NCBI RefSeq assembly: GCF_918741285.1 | Contig: NZ_CAKKNC010000010.1 | Coordinates: 62,001-126,000, forward strand | From: Sphingobium sp. CECT 9361 | GTDB lineage: Bacteria > Pseudomonadota > Alphaproteobacteria > Sphingomonadales > Sphingomonadaceae | Direction: 5' to 3' | Length of the DNA stretch: 64,000 nt | Program-made: the position numbers and the translations under genes | Shown: positions 46,774-55,286 of the stretch, piece by piece | How positions within the stretch are numbered: position 1 is the stretch's first letter | Layout: each line of letters opens with the position of its first letter | The notes under the pieces: generated by a model | What the model saw: the letters and a program-made list of their open reading frames with translations, nothing else | Databases searched by the model: none | What the model was told of the DNA's origin: nothing

Positions 46774-47295
46774 GTGTCGCGCGTGCTGTTGAAATCGGGC
46801 GCCCGCCGTGGCGTCGATGATTGGGGCGTCGCCTGCTGATTCACAAAAGCATGGTTCGAAGCATGCCCTCATGTTAGTCGGATCCCGCGCTGCGAAGCGG
46901 CAGCGCCGGGACTGGTAATCCCGTCGAGAGCAGCAACTCGGTGTGAGCTTCACGCCGGGGTGCCTGCGCATATTCTCTCGTTGCGGTGGTCAAGAGTGAA
47001 GATCAGTCTCTCATAATTTCTTCCTTTTGTGGTTGTGCGTAAGGGCGTTGAGCAGGATTCACTATTCTCTGCGAGGTCATGCCGACGTTGATTGTGAAAG
47101 CCTCTTCTGGAGGCATAGCCGGATGCCGTCATTTAGGGTTCTGCCACGAGTGATGCCTTCATATGTCAACAACGCCGTATGCCTTCCGTAAGGATAGACC
47201 CGACAATACGCGCTCAAGGTCATCTACCCGCCGTTCCTGCAGGTTACGCCCGTCCGGGATTGGATTCTCCCGTCCAGGTTCCGTGGATGGGGCGA
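46774..47295. ncRNA. Non-coding region 3' of the IS110-family transposase
   Basis: About 520 bases with no convincing gene between the HEPN-like gene and the transposase stop. IS110/IS1111 elements encode a structured guide RNA (bridge or seek RNA) in a non-coding end; in the IS1111 type this lies downstream of the transposase, which would be here. I could not define the element ends or the RNA by eye. The region 47180-47290 contains short potential hairpins. Confidence 0.35.
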
Positions 47296-48417
47296 CTAAC
47301 TGGTAGCCGCGGCAGATGCCGCAGGGTCCATGGTCGCCTTTCCCCACCGGAACTCGCTCTGGTCACGCCAGATCCTGTACAGCACTGTGGCGAGCTTTCG
47401 GGCCACCGCCACCTTCGCCTTGTTGAAGCCAATGCGATTGACGAGGCGCACCCCCCACGCCTTAAGCGCAGACCATCGCTTGACGCTGATAAGCAGCACG
47501 GTGGCCGCCTGGACAAGATGAAGCCGGGTCGGCGAGTGCCCTCGCTTGCTTATGCGCCCGTGATAGTCCTGTTCGCCCGATTGGTATCGGCGCGGGGTGA
47601 GGCCGAGATAGACGGCTACATCGGATGCGCTCTTGAAGCGGGTCGGATCATCGATCGTCGCGCGGAAAGCCAATGCGGTGACCGGCCCCACGCCCGGGAC
47701 GGTCATGAGGCGCTGGCAGACCGGTTCGGCCTTGGCCGCGATCTCAAGCCGCATGTCGGCCTCCGCTATGTGCTGGGCGATGATCCGATGTACGTCGAGT
47801 AGCGGCATCAACAGCGGCCGGATATGGAAGCCGTTGTCCTGGGCCTCACATAGTGCGTCGATAACGCGATCGCGGAAGGTGTCGGCGCTGACATTCCCGC
47901 GCGCCACGATCAAGCCAAAGGGCTTCAGCAAACCACAAAGTTCGTTCTCAAGGTCGATCTTCTGCTTCACCAGACGCGCCCTTGCAGCGAGCTGCACTCT
48001 CAGTTCCTGGCTCGCCTGCTCCTTGATGTGCACGGCCTTCATCCAGTCTGACCCGAGCCGTACCATCTCCGCCAGGCCGTGCGCGTCATTTCGATCGGTC
48101 TTTTGACGCTTGAGTGACAGCGCCCGGTGGGCATGGACTGCATCCATTACGGTGATGTCGAAGCCCATCTTGCGCAGGCCATGGTAGAGCCAGGATGCAA
48201 GGCTGCCGGTCTCCATGCCGAGCTTGAGCGGTCCTTCCATCCGCTTTTGCAGATAGCGGCCGATCTCGAACGGATTGGTCTTTGCTTGCCCCTCCATCAC
48301 GGTCTTGCCGTCGGGATCGAGAACACAGATGCTCGTGCTGCGCTGGCTGACATCCAGACCGACGCTGTATACTGCTTCATGCCGGATCACTTCGTCCGGC
48401 TTGACCTTGATAGCCAT
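47296..48417 (-). mobile_element. IS110-family transposase (insertion sequence)
   Basis: 373 aa. The N-terminal DEDD-type RuvC-like domain has GLDVSQRSTSICVLD, METGSLASWLYHGL and KTDRNDAHGLAEM; the C-terminal domain has the signature MTVPGVGPVTALAFRA and serine-containing VYLGLTPRRYQSGEQ. This is the IS110 family, which recombines via a guide RNA and makes no clear terminal repeats. Intact by sequence. Lies between the HEPN-like genes and small backbone genes, so it probably inserted into the backbone. Confidence 0.93.
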
Positions 48418-48666
48418 GGTCGCCTCCTGAAGTTTGGTGGTGATGCGTGCGAGATCTCAGCCAATATTCGACCGAGTCCGGGCAATATCATCGCTCAACG
48501 TCGCCGCCACCGCAACGACCCTATATGTCCAGGTGCCTCGGCACTAAAAGCGTAGGCGCATGTCTCGACGTGTTACCAGCCCCGGCTCCCGCGCCCAGCG
48601 CGCGGGAGTTGTCTGGGAAGGCGCACCAGCACTGTCGCGACATGAGCGCGCCTCCGAGTGGGCGAT
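48418..48666. other. Non-coding region upstream of the transposase
   Basis: About 250 bases holding the transposase promoter side and the undefined left end of the IS. No gene seen. Confidence 0.4.
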
Positions 48667-48840
48667 ATGGAACATCACGAGAAGGACCCGGCCATTACCC
48701 GGGCGATGGCACTGGCGCTGATGCGGCAGGCTCAAAACCTGCTCCAGGGCGTAAGAGAAGAAGCGAGCGTCACACAGCTTCAACGCGCGATCGACACGCT
48801 CCTGCGGAAGCGTCCGGATCAAGCTCCCGGCGCATCCTGA
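48667..48840 (+). CDS. Small unknown protein
   Basis: 57 aa from ATG 48667 (MEHHEKDPAITRAMALAL), helical, with QAQNLLQGVREEASVTQLQ. A GTG at 48658 would add three residues. It resembles in size and helical character the 57-aa protein at 52850. A hairpin terminator follows. No known domain. Confidence 0.6.
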   Translation: MEHHEKDPAITRAMALALMRQAQNLLQGVREEASVTQLQRAIDTLLRKRPDQAPGAS

Positions 48841-48875
48841 AACGCGGGGCGGTCCGGGTTTTCCAGAACGCGAAA

Positions 48876-48901
48876 GGGCGGCAGGTTCGCACCTGCCGCC
48901 C
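48876..48901 (+). terminator. Hairpin terminator
   Basis: GGGCGGCAGGT (48876-48886), loop TCGC, ACCTGCCGCCC (48891-48901), a perfect 11-base stem followed by a T-rich stretch (TTCATTTCTTTTTG). It lies 36 bases after the small gene at 48667. Confidence 0.8.
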
Positions 48902-49089
48902 CGTCGTTCATTTCTTTTTGCCGCCCTGTTTGAGGGCAGTGATTACAGCCGCGAGTCCAAACAGGATCTCTGCGAAATTGTGCCATTCCATCGCTTTGAC
49001 TTCCAGCGATGGGGACGCGCCCCCAGATTGAAGGGGTATTACGTTGCAACGCGCTTGCTCGGTGTTTTAAGAGGCCGAACCTCTATGTT

Positions 49090-49240
49090 TCCATGTCTCG
49101 CTTTTGGATCTGGGTTCGCTGTTTGCTGGTTTTTCGGGTTCGCTGTTTGGATCTGAGTTTTGCTGGCTGTTTTTCGGTTTGCTGAGTTTTGCTGGTTTCG
49201 AGTTTTCGGTTTCGCTGGTTCTGATTCGCTGTCCATGGAA
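49090..49240. repeat. Low-complexity degenerate direct repeats
   Basis: A strongly strand-biased stretch of repeated GGTTCGCTG, TTTGCTGG and TTTTCGG units; T/G-rich on the plus strand and A/C-rich on the minus strand. It stands out from the surrounding GC-rich coding sequence. A minus-strand frame through it (ending at 49039) reads as Lys/Gln/Asn/Ala repeats and is probably not a gene. Candidate for a replication, partition or binding region. No rep gene is near. Confidence 0.5.
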
Positions 49241-49311
49241 GGGCGTGGCCACGCCCTTATAAGGAAGATCGGGACAGTTCGGGTCGATTTCAAGGCTTGA
49301 GACAGGGGGGC

Positions 49312-49345
49312 AAAAAAAGGGCGCGCCAGCCTTAGCGGCGCGCCC
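49312..49345 (-). terminator. Rho-independent terminator
   Basis: Arms GGGCGCGCC (49319-49327) and GGCGCGCCC (49337-49345); on the minus strand a run of seven T follows the stem. It lies 30 bases after the minus-strand gene ending at 49374 and ends its transcript. Confidence 0.88.
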
Positions 49346-49373
49346 TCCTTCGTCGGCGGGATGTGGACGGAGG

Positions 49374-49952
49374 CTAGGCCCATTCCAGCCGCGAAGTGTC
49401 GTCAGCATCTGCGGTCGCGAGCAGCTGATCGAGCCGGTCGAGATAGGCCGTCACGCCGTGCTCGGCGGCGCGTCGCCGGACGGCCGGATTGGCGAGCCGG
49501 GCGCGCACCGTGTCGATCGGGATTTCGCCGACGCTGTCGGGGCGAAGGCCAAGGCCTTCGAGCAGTGCAAAGGCGTTGGCGGCGGCCAAGTCGAGCTCCA
49601 AGCCCCGATCGGACGTCAAGGCGACCCGCAGGTGAATCATGCCGGTCTGCTCGATGCGATAGACGCTCACGCGTCGGCAACGAAACTGCGCTTCCTCGAC
49701 GACGCTGATGACGTCGGTTTGGAAGTCGAAGACGCGAGTCACCGCGGCAAGCGCCAACGGGCAGACGCGCGCTTCGAAATGATAGGACAGGAACGCGTCC
49801 TCGTCCGCGTCAGGATCGAGAAGTACAGTGCACGTCCGCTCGCTTTCCTCGCGAAGGAACGCTCTGAAGGCGGCGAGCTGGCGGGCATTTATGGTGGCGA
49901 TCGGACGAGGCTGATCGTCGGCGGCGGTAGCGATGCGGAACGTGATGGACAT
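49374..49952 (-). CDS. Unknown backbone protein
   Basis: 192 aa from ATG 49952 (MSITFRIATAADDQPRPI) with GAGGACGAG in front. Mixed alpha/beta with VFDFQTDVISVVEEAQFRCR in the middle; no membrane segment or known domain. The longer frame to 50153 overlaps the leader and has an artificial-looking N-terminus. It sits downstream of the DUF2493 gene on the same strand, separated by a terminator. Accessory gene of sphingomonad-type mobile elements. Confidence 0.72.
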   Translation of the reverse strand: MSITFRIATAADDQPRPIATINARQLAAFRAFLREESERTCTVLLDPDADEDAFLSYHFEARVCPLALAAVTRVFDFQTDVISVVEEAQFRCRRVSVYRIEQTGMIHLRVALTSDRGLELDLAAANAFALLEGLGLRPDSVGEIPIDTVRARLANPAVRRRAAEHGVTAYLDRLDQLLATADADDTSRLEWA

Positions 49953-50110
49953 CTCGTCCTCCCCTGTTGAACCGCTTCTCCTGCCCCCCTCCCCTCTGAC
50001 CGCTTCGCGAGCCTGATCTGTGGTCGCGGGTCTCGATCGGCGAGCGCAGGCGCTCAGTCCAGCGCGGCGCGAAGGGGCTCGATGCCCCTGAGCGCCGCAT
50101 GTCGACACAA

Positions 50111-50150
50111 GAAAAGAGTAGAGAGGCCCCGGCCGAAGCCAGGACCTCTC
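50111..50150 (-). terminator. Terminator after the DUF2493 gene
   Basis: Stem GAGAGG (50121-50126) with CCTCTC (50145-50150), GC-rich inner extension, and a T-rich tract (TACTCTTTTCTT) on the minus strand. It lies 10 bases after the DUF2493 stop. Confidence 0.7.
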
Positions 50151-50160
50151 CACAGGGGGC

Positions 50161-51135
50161 TCACGCCCGCTGTGCGGTGCGCTGGTGCGCGAGGCGGACG
50201 ATGTGCAGCGGGACGCCGGCCTGCCGCAGCTTTTGGGCGAGGTTCTGCTGGATGCCCGACCCTTCGCAGATGACGGCTTCGACCGGCTTCAGATTGAGGA
50301 TGCGGTCGTTGCGGACAAAGGCGGCGCGGTTTCCCTGGCTGCGGTCGAGGCGGAACTGGATGACCTTCACGCCGCGCGAGGCCGCCCAAGCGTGCGCCAC
50401 GGCATCGCATCCCTTGGCCTGCGCCGTGGTCGCGAGGATCATTTCCGGGATGCGCGCCTTGATCCCGTCGAGGCCTTTCCAGAGCAGATCGGCATCCTCC
50501 CACGCCTGGCCTCCAGAGAAGGCCACCACCGGGCCCTCGGGGGCGAACTGTTCCCGGCGTTCCCGGGCACGTGAGGCCAGATAGTCGCGGGCATCGATCA
50601 TCGAGGCGTTGAGCGCGCTCGATACCCGGCTTCCCCGCACCGGTGAGAAGGGCTTTCCGGTCTCGACGCGGTACATTTCGGCGGCATGGTCGCGCATGCA
50701 CTCCATTGCCTCGCGGCACCCCTGCAGCGTCTGGCAGAGCAGTTGCGTGTCCTCCAGTTCGGTCGCGTAGATTTCGGAAGGGTCGTAGCTACGGGCGAGT
50801 TCGCCTAGCTTCTTGGCCGCATCGTCCTCGCGGCCTTCGATCCGCTTGGCGACGACATGGAAGCTGTTGGCGAACCCCCAGACCAGATCGGTGGCAAATG
50901 GCTCCATGCGCGTGTCGCGCAGCACATCGAACATCGTCTGCATCATCATTTCGACAGCCGCTCGCACCTGCTCCGGATCGGGCATGTCGAGAGCTTCGGG
51001 CGCTTCGACGATGCTCAGCTTCGCCATCTCGCTATGCTCGATGAACGCACCCTCGTAGGTTTGGGTCAGGTCTTCATTCTCGCGCGCTGCCGCAATGTGG
51101 CTGGCGAGGTCGGCGAAGTTCGTGAAGTTGGTCAT
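50161..51135 (-). CDS. DUF2493 (SLOG-like) protein
   Basis: 324 aa from ATG 51135, with GGAGGCTATC just upstream. The C-terminal 130 residues contain the DUF2493 Rossmann-like domain: PVVAFSGGQAWEDADLLWKG, ILATTAQAKGCDAVAHAWAA and VICEGSGIQQNLAQKLRQAG; the family is related to SLOG nucleotide-binding proteins. The N-terminal half is helical and unrecognised. Such proteins are common in sphingomonad plasmids; in general SLOG proteins sense nucleotide signals, but this is inferred. Confidence 0.88.
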   Translation of the reverse strand: MTNFTNFADLASHIAAARENEDLTQTYEGAFIEHSEMAKLSIVEAPEALDMPDPEQVRAAVEMMMQTMFDVLRDTRMEPFATDLVWGFANSFHVVAKRIEGREDDAAKKLGELARSYDPSEIYATELEDTQLLCQTLQGCREAMECMRDHAAEMYRVETGKPFSPVRGSRVSSALNASMIDARDYLASRARERREQFAPEGPVVAFSGGQAWEDADLLWKGLDGIKARIPEMILATTAQAKGCDAVAHAWAASRGVKVIQFRLDRSQGNRAAFVRNDRILNLKPVEAVICEGSGIQQNLAQKLRQAGVPLHIVRLAHQRTAQRA

Positions 51136-51189
51136 GATAGCCTCCATGAATCTCATCCATTCGATGAGGCTTCTCATTCGACGTGCGGC

Positions 51190-51365
51190 GGTCGTGGCAG
51201 TCAGGGACGTTAACCGGGAAGCCGGCGCAGCCGGACCCCTGTTAACGCCGCGTGAGCGGGGAGCGGGGGAGCCGATTTTCTCGTGGCCCAGAACGGGAGC
51301 GAAGCGAGAGTGGCGGGCCGCGTGAAAATTGGGGGAACCGCTCATCCTTGACGGGCTCGGATCCC
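51190..51365. repeat. Structured leader B, related to leader A
   Basis: Upstream of the DUF2493 gene, same architecture as the 45.6-kb element: a GTCAGGGACG box near the left end, its partner TGAC...AGGA at the right end, and inner near-complementary arms ATTTTC(T/A)CG(T/C)GGCCC on both sides of a loop. Two homologous folded leaders in front of two minus-strand backbone genes suggest a shared regulatory element. Confidence 0.6.
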
Positions 51366-51610
51366 CGCACGTCATATCTAGGCATTCAGAGAGAGAGATT
51401 TTTTAAGGCACTCCGCTTGCCCCAGGCGCCATCGCAAGGTGATCGTCACCCGAAGGGCGGAGACCCGTGAAACGGGGCTCCGGGAGGCGATAGCCGAGTA
51501 GAGCGCCGGTCCCGGCTTTGCCGGGATGCGTCGAACTGTCTGCCCGCGGTGCACTCTGGTTGCCCAGATGTTGGTCGCGCAGGACGTGCCGATCTGACAG
51601 TTATGGCTTC
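51366..51610. other. Non-coding gap before the plus-strand membrane gene
   Basis: Holds the end of leader B, and the promoter for the gene at 51611. No gene seen; the 51446-52510 minus-strand frame is a shadow of that gene. Confidence 0.45.
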
Positions 51611-52738
51611 ATGAGAAACAATTCCTTTGGCCTGCCCGAGAGCACCGTCGATCGCTTCCTGCGCGAAGAGCGTGAGCGTGCCGCCCTCTTCCGCAATGCA
51701 CTTGGCGGCAATGCGATCGCCGACGCGGTCAAGCAGGCGAAGACAGCCAGCGAAATGCTGCGCGGGCTGGATCTCGACGCACCCTATCGCGGGATACTCG
51801 ACACGCTTGAGCGCGATCGGAGGGACCGCGAGAGCTTGAAGCACCTGACCAGCAACGCCTGGGCACTTTCGGTTACGGACACAGCGCGCCGGTTCGCTGA
51901 GCAGAATACGTCGTTGGTCGAGCAGCAACGTCATCTGGCTTCTTCGGTTCTCGACACCGTGAAGGCGTTCGATGCGAACAAGTCGCTCGTCGCATCGGCG
52001 ATCGCGTCCGCCAGTGCCGGCGCGACCTACAAACGCATGATAGCCGAGGCGCTGCCGCGTTTCTCGACCTTCAGTGCGATTGCCGAGCGCATGCTCGTGA
52101 TCGACACGCTCACGCTGCGCGCGAGCGTCGATGAGCGGGAAACCGCGACGTCGTTTGCGGCGCGCAGGGTGATCGAGATGCAGCGGGTCGCCGTGGCGAT
52201 CGCCACGGCAGAGACGGACGAAGACACGGCCCGCCTGCAAGGCTCTCTGTTCGACCTCGTTCTGAGCTTCTTCCAGGGCCTTGGTCCCAACACCCTGCCC
52301 GAGTTGCAGCGTATGGGTCTGGTAGGCTTCATCAGTTTCATCCTGACCCTGCTGGGTGCTTATGCACTTATTCCGCAGCAGCCGACGATGAGCCCGCAGG
52401 AGAAAGCAGCGTTCAGCACGCTGAACCAGAAGATCGATCATGCGCAGGCGGAGCATCATCGTTACCATGAAGCGGCGGCGCAATCCGAGGCGGCGTTCCT
52501 GGCGCAGCATGCGCGCGCCTATCTCTCACGCGATGCGACGTTTCGAAATGCCCCGGCCCGCGATGGCGCCGTCGTCTTGAAGGCGCCGAAAGGCACCGAA
52601 ATTGCGGTTGAGGAGAGTAAGGGCCGGTGGCGCAAGATCATGTTCCGTGACCCGCTTTCCGACCAGTTGGCGCGGGCATGGGTCTATTCCACGGCTGTGG
52701 CCCCGCTCGCCGCTCCGATCTCCGGAGGCGGAGAATAG
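51611..52738 (+). CDS. Membrane protein with SH3-like C-terminal domain
   Basis: 375 aa from ATG 51611 (MRNNSFGLPESTVDRFLRE). Residues ~1-230 are helical and contain long coiled coil-prone stretches; one hydrophobic segment at about 235-255 (GLVGFISFILTLLGAYALIP) is a transmembrane helix. The C-terminal 65 residues (RDATFRNAPARDGAVVLKAP and GRWRKIMFRD) look like an SH3b fold. So it may span the inner membrane with the SH3 domain outside. No effector signature known; function unknown. It is the only large plus-strand gene in this part of the backbone. Confidence 0.8.
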   Translation: MRNNSFGLPESTVDRFLREERERAALFRNALGGNAIADAVKQAKTASEMLRGLDLDAPYRGILDTLERDRRDRESLKHLTSNAWALSVTDTARRFAEQNTSLVEQQRHLASSVLDTVKAFDANKSLVASAIASASAGATYKRMIAEALPRFSTFSAIAERMLVIDTLTLRASVDERETATSFAARRVIEMQRVAVAIATAETDEDTARLQGSLFDLVLSFFQGLGPNTLPELQRMGLVGFISFILTLLGAYALIPQQPTMSPQEKAAFSTLNQKIDHAQAEHHRYHEAAAQSEAAFLAQHARAYLSRDATFRNAPARDGAVVLKAPKGTEIAVEESKGRWRKIMFRDPLSDQLARAWVYSTAVAPLAAPISGGGE

Positions 52739-52849
52739 GACGCGAGCTGACAGGCCGAAATATGCTATAAGTCGGCCTCGATAGGCAGCAGCACGATGTG
52801 ATTCCCGTGCCCGCCATCGGTCAGCAGCATCAACGACGCGAGGCGCGGG

Positions 52850-53023
52850 ATGGACGAGGCACTGCTCAAGGAAGCCGCCCAGGCACTGGCGGCACGGCTC
52901 AAAGCGTTGCTCGACGCGAGCATGGCGAGCCAGATCACGCTGTCGCGCGACGAGGCGCTCCTTGCGCAGAGTTTTGCGCAGAGCGTTGCGGATCTGCTTG
53001 GAGCCGCGCCGCGCCACGACTAA
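52850..53023 (+). CDS. Small unknown helical protein
   Basis: 57 aa, MDEALLKEAAQALAARLKAL, ending SVADLLGAAPRHD, with GAGGCGCGGG before the ATG. Alpha-helical and acidic. Downstream of the SH3-like gene by about 110 bases and possibly in its transcript. No known domain. Confidence 0.65.
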   Translation: MDEALLKEAAQALAARLKALLDASMASQITLSRDEALLAQSFAQSVADLLGAAPRHD

Positions 53024-53086
53024 ACGTTTACAGGAAACCGATCCTTGCGAAGCGAGGCGGCGCCTTCGGCGCCGCCCGCCCCAGGG

Positions 53087-53407
53087 TCAGAAGAAGTCGA
53101 TGCTGTTGGCGATGATTTCGCAGCCGTAGCGTGTCACGCCGTCACGGTCTTCCCAGCTCGAATAGTGGATCCGGCCGGAGATCGCGACGACGTTGCCCTT
53201 CTCGCGGGTCGCGGCGGATTTGCCGAGGCCGTTGAAGCAGGTGACCTTGTGGAATTCGGTCTCCTTGGCCGTGTAGCCGGTGGCTTCGTCGACATAGGTC
53301 TTGCCGTCCTTGAGCTTCACGCGGTCGGTTGCGACGATGAGGGAGGTGACAGTGCCGCGGGTTTCGGGATCCTTGGCGACGCGGCCGGTGATGTTGACGA
53401 TGTTCAT
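53087..53407 (-). CDS. ssb: Single-stranded DNA-binding protein (short SSB)
   Basis: 106 aa from ATG 53407 (MNIVNITGRVAKDPETRG), with AAGGAGCACG in front. The OB fold is seen from VTSLIVATDRVKLKDG to VVAISGRIHYSSWEDRDG. It lacks the long acidic tail of chromosomal SSB, as in plasmid-encoded SSB proteins. It protects transferred single strands after conjugation. A hairpin GGCGGCGCC-ttc-GGCGCCGCC lies just downstream (53056-53076). Confidence 0.9.
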   Translation of the reverse strand: MNIVNITGRVAKDPETRGTVTSLIVATDRVKLKDGKTYVDEATGYTAKETEFHKVTCFNGLGKSAATREKGNVVAISGRIHYSSWEDRDGVTRYGCEIIANSIDFF

Positions 53408-53753
53408 GGGCGTGCTCCTTGTTGGGTCCGACGGCCTTCCCGCCGGTGACACCGAAGAGCGGCGTGCGGGATCGCATCGCACCGGAGCGCTAAGCGGAGG
53501 GAAACCCCTGGAGGGAGCTGGCGCGGGCAGCCGCGAAGCGGCAACACGGGCGACAGGATGGGGTTGTGTTGCGAGACCGTCCGCCGCAGGTGTCAGTCAA
53601 AGGCGAAGGAAGGCGGGCGAACCCGGCCAGGATTGCCTTGCGCCATCAGTCCATCACGGTCTCGGCGATAGTCCGTCCCACTGTGCGTCGCAGTCTCATT
53701 CACCGGGGAGACCGCGGCCAAGCGACATCAGTCTTGGCAGGCCGGTCGCCGAT
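53408..53753. other. Non-coding gap between ssb and vapC
   Basis: About 345 bases with no gene. It holds the ssb promoter region and several short GC-rich repeats; no strong motif found. Confidence 0.4.
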
Positions 53754-54167
53754 TCAGGGGCGGTCGGCGAGCCAGTTTTCGACAGTGAGCGCGCAGATGC
53801 GTGAAAATTCGCCGACATTGGCCGTCACCAACGTCGCTTCGAGTGCATAGGCATGGGCAGCGATGAAGAGGTCGTTCGGACCGATCGGTTTGCCCGCGCT
53901 CTCCAACTCGGCACGGATCCCGCCATATTCGGTGTCGGCGGGGACATCGAGGGCGAGTACCTGAACGCTTCCAAGGATCGCTTCGATCTGTGCCAGCAGT
54001 TTGGGCGAGCCCTTCTTCGCGCAGCCGTACCGCAATTCCGCCGCTGTGATGATGCTTACGCATATCGAGTCTGGTCCGACCTCGGCGATCCTGGACGAGA
54101 CGATACCGTGCGGATTTCGCGCGAGCTCAGACACGATGTTGGTATCGAGCATGTAGAGTTTGCTCAC
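53754..54167 (-). CDS. vapC: VapC toxin (PIN-domain RNase)
   Basis: 137 aa. PIN-domain acidic residues are visible: MLDTNIVSELARN (Asp8 in the first motif), AAELRYGCAKKG (Glu), GPNDLFIAAHA (two Asp/Asn positions) and TANVGEFSRI. Such toxins cleave tRNA or rRNA. Its start overlaps the end of vapB by 4 bases, so the antitoxin is made first. It stabilises the element by post-segregational killing. Confidence 0.94.
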   Translation of the reverse strand: MSKLYMLDTNIVSELARNPHGIVSSRIAEVGPDSICVSIITAAELRYGCAKKGSPKLLAQIEAILGSVQVLALDVPADTEYGGIRAELESAGKPIGPNDLFIAAHAYALEATLVTANVGEFSRICALTVENWLADRP

Positions 54168-54427
54168 AGATCAATTGCCCTGGTTGGCAGGAGCGTATCG
54201 TCGATATCGGGAAACTGGTCGTCCGGTCCGAGCGGCTCGAGGCCTGCGAGCACCTCGAGGATGTTTTTGCGTTTGATCGGCTCGAGCACCAATCGGTCGC
54301 CTTCGCGGTGGATCATCACCCGGTCGCCGGGCAGCTCAAAGTCGGCGGGAATACGCACCGCCTGGCTTTTGTTGTTTCGGAAAAGCTTCACTTCACGCGA
54401 GACTGAAGCCTGAGGATGATTAGCTGC
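54164..54427 (-). CDS. vapB: VapB antitoxin (AbrB-type)
   Basis: 87 aa from GTG 54427, chosen because AAAGGAGG sits directly upstream. SREVKLFRNNKSQAVRIPADFEL is the SpoVT/AbrB-type DNA-binding region, and the C-terminus IDDTLLPTR binds VapC. It pairs with vapC and represses the operon together with it through the palindrome just upstream. Confidence 0.92.
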   Translation of the reverse strand, partial: AANHPQASVSREVKLFRNNKSQAVRIPADFELPGDRVMIHREGDRLVLEPIKRKNILEVLAGLEPLGPDDQFPDIDDTLLPTRAIDL

Positions 54428-54443
54428 CACGATGGCCTCCTTT

Positions 54444-54467
54444 GCATATACATCAACATATACATGC
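54444..54467. promoter_or_regulatory. VapB operator
   Basis: GCATATACAT-CAAC-ATATACATGC, an inverted repeat with 10-base arms and 2 mismatches, 16 bases upstream of the vapB GTG. Confidence 0.7.
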
Positions 54468-54520
54468 TCGCCGAGCATGCAAGTGCGCCGACCGCACAGG
54501 ATGACGGATTCGAGCGAACG

Positions 54521-54563
54521 AAAAACAGGACCCGCTTCGCCAGGTGAGCGAAGCGAGCCCTGT
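54521..54563 (-). terminator. Rho-independent terminator after the DUF736 gene
   Basis: A long stem of about 16 bases (arms roughly 54525-54540 and 54548-54563) with a run of T on the minus strand downstream. It lies 50 bases after the DUF736 stop, upstream of the vapB promoter. Confidence 0.85.
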
Positions 54564-54614
54564 CAGGATCTAAGCGCCGAGAAAGAAGCGCGTCAGAGGA
54601 CGGGTGGCGACCGA

Positions 54615-55118
54615 TCAGTCGGCCATTTCGGGCGTGCGACGCTTGCGGCCGCCGGCCGCCGCGGGCTCGCTTCCGAACGCGCCGTCGGCCGAGGATTCAC
54701 CCAGACCGTCGCCACCCGCAGGAGCAGCCGGCTCGTCGGCGCCCGGCAGCGGCGGCAGGCCATCGTCGGCTGCGGCAGCGTCGGTGGGCGCATCGCGGCG
54801 GCGGGTCGGACGTGACCACACGATGTTATACGAGCCATCCTCCTGGCGGAACGCCGAGATGTAGAGCGGCTTGTCGAGGCTCGGGTCCTCGATCTTGCCA
54901 TTGAGGAAGGTCTCGCCAGTCGAGTTGGAGGACAGCTCGAACAGCGCGCCGACCTGGACCCATTGGCGGGCAGCCGAAAGGGCGAGGATTTCGAACTTGG
55001 GCGCGCGCGGGTTGGCGGACTGGACGGTGCGCAGGGCGATCACGATTGCGACGGTGAGCGTCGAGATCTTGCCGGTGTAGGTGCCGCTGGCGTTCTGGGT
55101 GATGGTGCCGATGTTCAT
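54615..55118 (-). CDS. DUF736 protein
   Basis: 167 aa from ATG 55118 (MNIGTITQNASGTYTGKIST). The first ~105 residues are the DUF736 domain, a conserved alphaproteobacterial plasmid family of unknown function with the core FLNGKIEDPSLDKPLYISAF. The C-terminal 60 residues are Ala/Gly/Pro-rich and probably disordered. Common beside ssb and relaxase genes in sphingomonad plasmids; probably linked to DNA transfer or maintenance. Confidence 0.9.
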   Translation of the reverse strand: MNIGTITQNASGTYTGKISTLTVAIVIALRTVQSANPRAPKFEILALSAARQWVQVGALFELSSNSTGETFLNGKIEDPSLDKPLYISAFRQEDGSYNIVWSRPTRRRDAPTDAAAADDGLPPLPGADEPAAPAGGDGLGESSADGAFGSEPAAAGGRKRRTPEMAD

Positions 55119-55286
55119 GGGAAGTCTCCTTGAGTTGTGCTGCTCGAACCCCTTGTCCGAACACACTCTCTCTCCCACTCAGCTCCTCGGCCGTTCGGCC
55201 GAGCAAGGCGCGCCAGCGCCGCTCCGACGGACGCCTCTTCGGCGCCGTCGGGTCGTTCCTGATCGTCTCAGGGGCGTATGAAGACG

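Noticed and set aside
49039-49383. 114-aa minus-strand frame
   Set aside because: Its middle is translated low-complexity repeat and its start lies in the neighbouring gene; not a convincing protein.
51446-52510. 354-aa minus-strand frame
   Set aside because: Shadow of the SH3-like membrane protein gene on the plus strand.
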